From: Candidatus Kapaibacterium sp.
GTDB lineage: Bacteria > Bacteroidota > Ignavibacteria > Kapaibacteriales > UBA2268
Reading direction: 5' to 3'
Assembly: GCA_028376765.1 (NCBI GenBank)
Contig: JAONBD010000008.1
Coordinates: forward strand, 1-60,771
Length of the DNA: 60,771 nt
The translations under genes and the position numbers were made by a program. Below the pieces are notes generated by a model, which saw only the letters and a list, made by a program, of their open reading frames with translations, had not been told where the DNA came from and ran no database searches. Positions 55,398-60,771 of the stretch are shown one piece after another (the first letter of the stretch is position 1; the number at the start of each line of letters is the position of its first letter).

Positions 55398-58208
55398 AGC
55401 TTTTATAACCATTGTTGTAATATCATCAAACTGATTTTCTCTTCCAGTGTATTCTTCAACTGAATCAATAATTTTTCTTTCGATTTCTTTAGCAGATAAA
55501 TTTTCACAATCCTCCAAAACAGATAATAGCTTTTCTTCTTGGTAATCAGTCTGATTTATATTTCTTGCTTCCAAAATTCCATCAGTAACTAAAACAAAAA
55601 AATCATTTTTATTATAATCAATTTCTAATTCCTCTAAATTTCTGTTAAATAAATCATTTTTATTCATTCCTAATACTAATCCTTTTGGAATGTGTCTTTT
55701 AATTTTCTTAGATTTAGAATCAAAATGATAGAGTGGTAAATGTCCTGCTCGGGATAATTTAATTTTATTCTTGATTGAATCGATTTCTAAACAAGCTGCA
55801 GTTATAAAAGCTCCCTTTTCTAAGTAATTATAAATAAGAAAATTAGTTTTTATTAGTAATTTTTGAGGTGACAACCTAAACTCTTGTAGAGTTCTCATAA
55901 TCCCTTGAATTTTGGACATATATAAAGCTGCTGAAGTCCCTTTACCACTAACATCACCAATAACAGCAGTCAATATAAAGTCATTTTCTGAATCTTGATA
56001 AAAATCATAAAAATCTCCTCCTACCTCTAAAGCAGGAATAGAATATCCTGCAATATCTAATCCCCTTATTGATGGCACATCCTGAGGTAAAGAACTTAAT
56101 TGGATTCTTCTAGCTATTTCTAGTTCCTGATGTATCCTTTCTTGGTTTGCTAAATCAGAATATAAATATACATTTTCAACAGAAATTGCTGCTTGTTTTG
56201 CAATCGAAGATAAAAATGAGAGATCTTCAGTCCTGTAGTTTGCCTCCGATTTTTTTTCACCGATAATTAAAATTCCCATTAACTTAGTTTTTGCTCTAAT
56301 TGGTATAATATATTTATAGTTACAGTCCAAAAAGATTTTACTGATTTTTTCGGGTAAATATTCTATCAATAAGTTCCCACTAAATTCATTTAATGAGCTA
56401 ATTAATTCTTTTTCAATGATTAAGGTGTATTCCTTTAAGTCTTGATCATTTACCCCAAAGAAGAATTGAGATAATATTTTTTGCTCATTCTCAAAAAATA
56501 TAACACCTGATCTTTTTATTTTTAATATTTCTATCAGTTTTAGACTTATTGATTTTGATAAATCATTAATATTTGATTTAGTTTGAATTGCCTCGTTAAG
56601 TTGGTTCAGAGCATCTTGATAATCTAAATGAAATACGTGATAATATTTGTTTAAATTATCTAATATTCTATTTTTTAAATAATTAAGTACGAATCCTAAA
56701 AATATTACAAAAATGATTAATAGAATTTTCTCATATAATTCTTGAGAATCTTCAGTCATTGGATGATCTAAAACTTCAATACTCTTTCCATTAAAATGTA
56801 TATTTGGAATTGGAATTTCTAACTCAGCAAACCACAAAACACTAAACAGAACTATTAATAATATTGAAAAGTTAAGAATCACTCTTAAAACTGAATGTTG
56901 AATATTTTTATTTAGTTTGATTAACTCGTCAAATAAACCATATTTTGCAATTGTAAATATATAAGATATTGGTAAAAGAAGGTAGATACATATAAAATAT
57001 TTAGGTAATACAATCCCAAAATTGTCAGAAAATACTTGAGCCACTAGATAAAAGTAAACTATTATAACTGAAACTATAATAGACTTACTACCCTTTATGA
57101 ATGGCTTAGATTTATCCCTAAAAGCTATAAACACAATGGGATACCACAACCCATAAAAAACTAAAACACTAACTACCAAGAATCCAGTAAAATCTCCAAT
57201 AGGATATATAATATCTGCAAGCTGAACTATTATTACAGAAATACTTACGATGTATGGTATTTTAATAAGGTAAAATCTATTTTTTAAGCCCTTTCTTTCA
57301 AAAGGAAAATATACTAAGCTATGAACAATAATAGGTATTGAAAACACTAGTGCAAATCTTGCTATATAGATATTTAATAATCCTAAAAATTCGAATAAAA
57401 TTAGAGTAAACTCACCGTAAGAAAGCAGTGATAGGGATAAACCAAATAGGAGCAAGCCTCCACCTATCAATCTTGCAGAATATATTGCCGGGCGAAAATA
57501 TCCAATCCAAAGACCTAATAACATATAAACTAGACCAAATATCAATGTTAACAAATAATCTATAGGTAGCTGAAATCTAGCTAATTCTATATTTATTTGC
57601 TTCTGATTGTTATTTCTAAGAATTGAATATACTAAATCTTCCCCCCTCTTATTACCAGCAACCATTCTATGGGCATCTTCGCCAGATGAGAATATCTTTC
57701 CATTAATATGAGTAATAATATCGCCTTTTTGCAGACCAGCAACATCAGATACACCACCTTTTAAAACATCTAAAACAACCACACATGAATAAAGGTATTT
57801 AAAAAAGTCATCTTGAATTTGAGATTTTGTTGTATGAATCGTATCTAAAAAACCTAAGCTTGAATCCGATGGCGAAAACCTATAAAGTACAAATTCAATA
57901 TTATCTTCTTGATCGAATTCATCTAAATACCTATAAATTTGAATTTCGGTAGATAATCTTTTATTGTTTAATGATAAAATAAACACTCCAGGATCAATTA
58001 ATGATTCGTTGATACCTTCAGTTTTAAGTTTGTTGTTGACTAGTGGTTTGGTTAAATAAATCCTTGAAGGAGGGTTTAAATAGGAATTTTGATCGTCAGA
58101 AGTTGTAACAATATTATAAAAATTTTTAGCAAGAAGAAAGAATAACATCAAACTTAATGCTAAAAAAAGATACTTAAATCGTACAGGATGTTTAGACCAA
58201 AAACTCAT
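55392..58208 (-). CDS. PDZ-multispan-GAF-SpoIIE phosphatase (PP2C type)
   Basis: A 938-residue signalling protein. It has one span (about 11-29), a periplasmic part with a PDZ domain (about 130-205; GGVSDVAGLQKGDIITHINGK), seven or eight spans (about 215-460), a cytoplasmic linker, a GAF domain (about 535-680) and a SpoIIE PP2C phosphatase (about 695-938) with ARRIQLSSLPQDVP, GGDFYDF, GDVSGKG, GHLPLYHF and TDGILEARN; the metal-binding Asp/Gly motifs are intact. PDZ at the membrane and GAF inside suggest two inputs. The usual targets, anti-sigma-factor antagonists, are not nearby. Confidence 0.92.
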   Translation of the reverse strand: MSFWSKHPVRFKYLFLALSLMLFFLLAKNFYNIVTTSDDQNSYLNPPSRIYLTKPLVNNKLKTEGINESLIDPGVFILSLNNKRLSTEIQIYRYLDEFDQEDNIEFVLYRFSPSDSSLGFLDTIHTTKSQIQDDFFKYLYSCVVVLDVLKGGVSDVAGLQKGDIITHINGKIFSSGEDAHRMVAGNKRGEDLVYSILRNNNQKQINIELARFQLPIDYLLTLIFGLVYMLLGLWIGYFRPAIYSARLIGGGLLLFGLSLSLLSYGEFTLILFEFLGLLNIYIARFALVFSIPIIVHSLVYFPFERKGLKNRFYLIKIPYIVSISVIIVQLADIIYPIGDFTGFLVVSVLVFYGLWYPIVFIAFRDKSKPFIKGSKSIIVSVIIVYFYLVAQVFSDNFGIVLPKYFICIYLLLPISYIFTIAKYGLFDELIKLNKNIQHSVLRVILNFSILLIVLFSVLWFAELEIPIPNIHFNGKSIEVLDHPMTEDSQELYEKILLIIFVIFLGFVLNYLKNRILDNLNKYYHVFHLDYQDALNQLNEAIQTKSNINDLSKSISLKLIEILKIKRSGVIFFENEQKILSQFFFGVNDQDLKEYTLIIEKELISSLNEFSGNLLIEYLPEKISKIFLDCNYKYIIPIRAKTKLMGILIIGEKKSEANYRTEDLSFLSSIAKQAAISVENVYLYSDLANQERIHQELEIARRIQLSSLPQDVPSIRGLDIAGYSIPALEVGGDFYDFYQDSENDFILTAVIGDVSGKGTSAALYMSKIQGIMRTLQEFRLSPQKLLIKTNFLIYNYLEKGAFITAACLEIDSIKNKIKLSRAGHLPLYHFDSKSKKIKRHIPKGLVLGMNKNDLFNRNLEELEIDYNKNDFFVLVTDGILEARNINQTDYQEEKLLSVLEDCENLSAKEIERKIIDSVEEYTGRENQFDDITTMVIKAL

Positions 58209-58378
58209 ATTTTTTATTTGTATTTAGCTAATAACGATTAATGAAATTAGTTAGTTGCAAAGATATAAAAATATAAAGGTCTAATAGAAATTTGCCAATA
58301 ATAAGTGTAATAAATAAACAATTGATTACTTCTTTCAATATAATTAGTAAATTTGTATTACTCGTTCATTGAAAATAT

Positions 58379-58738
58379 GGGGATGTACCGGATTCGACGG
58401 TAAACGTTAGGGTCTAGGTTGCATGTAGTGCTGCATTTCGTCTCGGCACTTTAATACACACGATTTAAAGTCATAACTGGCGAAAACAACTACGCAATGG
58501 CTGCCTAATTAGTGCAGTCCGTCTTATTGGGAATTCGCTTCTCGGTTTTCTTTAAGACGACGAATTAGAGAAGCTGGCGAGCTTTGAGCTACAGCATAGC
58601 TTGTAAGACAACATGTAGATAATGGGTTATCGCTTGCCTCTCGGCTAAATAATCTATGAAAATTCAATGAAAGGATAAACATGTAGTAGCCTGATTGCTT
58701 TGGTTTTCCGGACGCGGGTTCGACTCCCGCCATCTCCA
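58379..58738 (+). ncRNA. ssrA: Transfer-messenger RNA (tmRNA)
   Basis: tmRNA rescues stalled ribosomes and tags the incomplete protein for degradation. The 5' GGGGATG pairs with CATCTCC at 58731-58737 (one G-U), and the T arm is GCGGG TTCGACT CCCGC (58714-58730); the CCA end is not encoded. The tag frame starts at 58479 (GGC) and stops at TAA 58506-58508, giving GENNYAMAA after the Ala carried by the tRNA part. The Bacteroides tag is GENNYALAA, so only one residue differs. The D-loop-like sequence GTACCGGATTCGACGG is typical. It is a one-piece tmRNA. Confidence 0.97.
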
Positions 58739-59088
58739 CTTTTTAACAATATCAATTTAAATTTACTTTAACCACTCCTCACACATCACCTATTATATCT
58801 CATTCACTTACGCTCACTCACTTTTGAAAAAGATTTTTAATGATGAAACCTGATTTTGCAAATATTTCATGAAATACGAATGTAATTTATCTTTACATAC
58901 AAATGGATTACAATTACTTTTAACTTCTGTCAAAACTCAAAGAATAATACAGATAGGTTTGTCTTTTTATATTTGAGACAACACCGAAAACAAATTATGC
59001 TGAAAACCATTTATTAATATTATGAAAATGGTTGGGGAAATATTTATAATTCAATCAATAATTTACTAAATCATAAATCAACATAAAA

Positions 59089-59106
59089 ATGAAGTATCTA
59101 CTTCAT
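59089..59106. repeat. Operator-like inverted repeat upstream of the LamG gene
   Basis: ATGAAGTA-TC-TACTTCAT is a perfect 8+8 inverted repeat with a 2-base centre. It ends 8 bases before the -33 box of the putative promoter at 59114, a usual place for a regulator binding site. No T tract follows, so a terminator is less likely. Confidence 0.45.
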
Positions 59107-59113
59107 TGCAATA

Positions 59114-59144
59114 TTTATCACTTTTAAAATAATTATTATATTTG
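59114..59144 (+). promoter_or_regulatory. Bacteroidota-type promoter candidate for the LamG gene
   Basis: TTTA (59114-59117), spacer 19 and TATATTTG (59137-59144) fit the Bacteroidota consensus with one mismatch. A leader of about 25 bases would follow, including AGAGGA before the ATG at 59175. Confidence 0.45.
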
Positions 59145-59174
59145 TTAATCAAATTTTTTAGAGGATTTATATAA

Positions 59175-60215
59175 ATGAAGTTAATTTTTAAAATTGTGTT
59201 AATCCTGAATGGTTCACTCCTATTCGGTCAACAAAATCCAGCTTTGGTATTAGAAACTGATAGTTCTAGCGTTGTTCTAACAAATTCAGATATTTTGAAT
59301 AATGACGCTTGGATAATAAGCTTTTGGATCAAGCCTTTTAAAGCCGGAAATATAATTGCTTCTAATCAAGTATTGGTCGCTGGGGTCACAAAAATTGAAG
59401 ATTTTTGGAGAGTTGAACTGGAACCAAACGGTGACATAACTTTTAATTATTTAGAAGATTTGTTTGGTAGCTCGTTAGGTAAAAGCAAGACCATAAAATC
59501 TAATATACAATTTGGTTTATGGAACCACATTACTATTTCATATGAAGCAAGCTCAAACACTGATGTTTTGTTTAGTGTTTCTTCAAACTTATCTAGTCCA
59601 TAAAACGTTACCGCAAATTCTTCCATTAACACTGAGCAGGCATTAACTTTCGGAAACTTACCACATGGAAAAGTAATTGATAATCTGGTAAGTAATAATT
59701 ATCATGGATTTAAAGGTCAAATAGATCAAATCAATATTTATCCGATAAGTTTACACACTGCTTATTATCAATCAGATAAAACACTGTATTTAAACAATCT
59801 AACGTATTCGATATTCGATAATGATTTATTTTACACTAACCCACCAAATTCTGCTGGTACCAGACTTTATAAGGAAACTTTCAACGGAGATTTATCATCT
59901 TTTGATGTTATCGACTCAAGAATTGTAGAATCAGATTGTTTTGAGGTAAACGATTTAAATAGTTATTTTGGATATATGGAGTATCTATCTGTTTCTAGCC
60001 CAAAAAGCAAAACTGAAACAAGATACTTTAGCCTAAAAGAAGATTTTAATCAGAGTTCCTTCGCTTTAATTTCATCACAATCTAATGCTACTCAAAATTA
60101 TAAGCACTCAGGAATTGTATCCGACAAATATAATGATGATGCTACAATATTTGTAAAATGGGCAATTAAAGCCTATGAAACTCGTGCAAAAATAGATGAG
60201 GCTAAAGATGATTAG
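59175..60215 (+). pseudogene. Exported LamG/concanavalin-like protein interrupted by one in-frame TAA
   Basis: One continuous frame of 346 codons runs from the ATG at 59175 to the TAG at 60213-60215, with a single TAA at 59601-59603 (codon 143). The N-terminus is a signal peptide (FKIVLILNGSLLFG). The first ~195 codons fit a LamG/ConA-like jelly roll: WIISFWIKP, WRVELEPNGDITFNY, GLWNHITISY before the stop, and ALTFGN, then FKGQIDQINIY after it, so the stop cuts through the domain. The remainder (about 200-345) is unrecognised. Both parts keep coding character. It may be a recent nonsense mutation, a mixed population or a sequencing error. AGAGGA precedes the start. Confidence 0.8.
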
Positions 60216-60675
60216 AATAATTATGTATTTGTTTTCTTCAATTTTTCTATTAGGTCAATCGTTTGTTAAGATTGACATAAATCCATATTTTCCAGATGGA
60301 GAAATTCGGATGGACTCACTTATTTTAGAATATCAAAAACCTAATTTTGATTACTTAGATTGGAAAGAGGATTTAATCGACATAACTTTTCTATTATCTG
60401 TAAGTATAGACACTAATGGAATTGTTAAAAAAAATAATGTGTACCCTCTGATAGAAGATTCATATTTTAATGGGGATGAAGATTCTAAAATATGGAATAG
60501 ACTTGATAGTGATTTAACCGAATCAGTTTTTTATTGGAAGTTTAAGAAGTTTTTGTATTTTGATGGTCGCGAATCAAAAAGTTATCAACTTAAGTTGCTT
60601 CTTTTAGTTAGATTTTGGAATAGTTGTCATCATGACATTAATAATTACATTTATAGTATTGGTTGGCCATATTAG
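60208..60675 (+). CDS. Small exported protein of unknown function
   Basis: I chose the ATG at 60208: GAGG lies 6 bases upstream and a signal peptide follows (IIMYLFSSIFLLGQ); an ATG at 60196 would add four residues. The 155-residue mature part has a segment ITFLLSVSIDTNGIVKKNNV and later FYWKFKKF that faintly recall the TonB C-terminal-like fold, but I cannot claim it. The start overlaps the end of the LamG frame by 8 bases, so the two belonged to one operon; the stop in the upstream frame may lower its translation. Confidence 0.55.
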   Translation: MIRIIMYLFSSIFLLGQSFVKIDINPYFPDGEIRMDSLILEYQKPNFDYLDWKEDLIDITFLLSVSIDTNGIVKKNNVYPLIEDSYFNGDEDSKIWNRLDSDLTESVFYWKFKKFLYFDGRESKSYQLKLLLLVRFWNSCHHDINNYIYSIGWPY

Positions 60676-60730
60676 CATCTTTAATGGCTTTTTGCTTAAA
60701 GCTATTGGAAAATGTTCTGCGGGTTCTCAT
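60638..60730 (-). mobile_element. Probable remnant of an IS3-type transposase OrfA (N-terminus only)
   Basis: The minus-strand frame starts at 60730 with AGGAG 9 bases before its ATG. Its first 16 residues, MRTRRTFSNSFKQKAI, follow the N-terminal pattern of IS3-family OrfA (HTH_Tnp_1: R-R-x-F-[ST]-x-x-F-K-x-x-[AV]-[VI]). The similarity ends at about 60683, and the frame stops at 60638 after unrelated residues. If real, it is a 5' fragment of a transposase cut off near the end of the preceding gene. The match is short, so this is tentative. Bases 60731-60771 show nothing more. Confidence 0.4.
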
Positions 60731-60771
60731 CTGTGGACTCCTGTTTTTAATGTAAATGAATTATTTATTAT

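Larger units (their letters stand above)
58741..59174. other. Gene-free stretch downstream of ssrA
   Basis: These 434 bases hold no credible gene. Visible items: a TTTTT directly after tmRNA, a 14-bp palindrome TATTTCATGAAATA at 58863-58876, an 8-bp stem with a 13-base loop (AACCATTT / AAATGGTT at 59005-59033), an inverted repeat at 59089-59106 and a promoter candidate at 59114-59144. The rest shows no other signal I can name. It marks the border between the dense core and the sparse accessory tail. Confidence 0.6.

Noticed and set aside
58524-58739. 71-codon frame on the minus strand beginning MEMAGVEPASGK
   Set aside because: It is antisense to the 3' half of tmRNA. This type of frame is a common misannotation over RNA genes, caused by the conserved T arm and acceptor stem.
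60719-60726. GCGGGTTC near the window end, identical to part of the tmRNA T arm (58714-58721), as a possible attachment-site copy
   Set aside because: Only 8 bases match and the flanks differ (a true repeat should include the acceptor end). The same bases are explained by the reverse frame MRTRRTF.
1-60771. CRISPR arrays, tRNA, rRNA, toxin-antitoxin or restriction genes
   Set aside because: No regularly spaced repeats, no tRNA-like T arm other than that of tmRNA, and no recognised defence proteins among the frames.

Overview
The window is a compact, AT-rich stretch of bacterial chromosome with short intergenic gaps. Many stop/start overlaps are of the ATGA or TAATG type, and several convergent gene pairs share stop-codon bases. 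Several markers point to the Bacteroidota/FCB group: a Por (type IX) secretion C-terminal sorting domain, an Rpb6-like omega subunit, a two-haem SdhC with SdhA and SdhB, secreted OmpA/PD40 and WG-repeat proteins, TANNTTTG promoter-like motifs, and a tmRNA tag (GENNYAMAA) close to the Bacteroides form. The VWA/choice-of-anchor-D giant protein would suit an Ignavibacteria/Kapabacteria-like lineage, but that is inference. TTG and GTG starts are used, and good Shine-Dalgarno sites occur at some genes only.

Layout. 1-6265: the end of rsgA, a giant T9SS-exported VWA protein and a CNNM/CorC-type membrane protein. 6336-11154: recG-nadE-NarL-type regulator, an overlapping operon. 11199-16327: an outer-membrane-like protein, an M48 lipoprotein protease with a previously untracked 51-aa membrane peptide, a TlpA-like thioredoxin protein, threonine aldolase and a small exported protein. 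16332-22895: flippase-like protein, aminopeptidase P, lspA, an OmpA/PD40 protein and a WG-repeat protein. 23039-28626: UMF1-type MFS, a NatAB-type ABC exporter, dprA and two tandem TerB-like proteins. 28700-32288: hutH, a kinase-like protein with no ATPase domain, a thioredoxin lipoprotein and a nitroreductase of iodotyrosine-deiodinase type. 32375-40706: acyl-CoA dehydrogenase, scpAB, an NSS transporter with an extra periplasmic domain, and sdhCAB. 40777-48450: RRM protein, pheS, a stripped-down amidohydrolase, rpoZ, MerR regulator, a secreted WD40/OmpA-like pair, gamma-carbonic anhydrase, response regulator and YicC. 48435-58208: recO, an unknown gene, uvrA, esterase, MFS, meaB and a PDZ/GAF/SpoIIE phosphatase. 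58379-58738: ssrA (tmRNA). After ssrA the character changes to a sparse accessory tail: a 434-base gene-free stretch with operator-like inverted repeats, a LamG-type exported protein broken by one in-frame TAA, a small exported protein and a likely transposase remnant.

Most of the window is housekeeping: DNA repair and recombination (recG, recO, uvrA, dprA), chromosome segregation (scpAB), respiration (sdh), translation quality control (rsgA, pheS, ssrA) and envelope biogenesis (lspA, export proteins). I see no CRISPR array, tRNA, rRNA, complete insertion sequence or clear defence island. The most unusual items are the DHp-only sensor protein next to hutH, the amidohydrolase that lacks both halves of its beta-sandwich, the periplasmic insertion in the NSS transporter, the overlooked 51-aa peptide, and the decaying tail behind ssrA.
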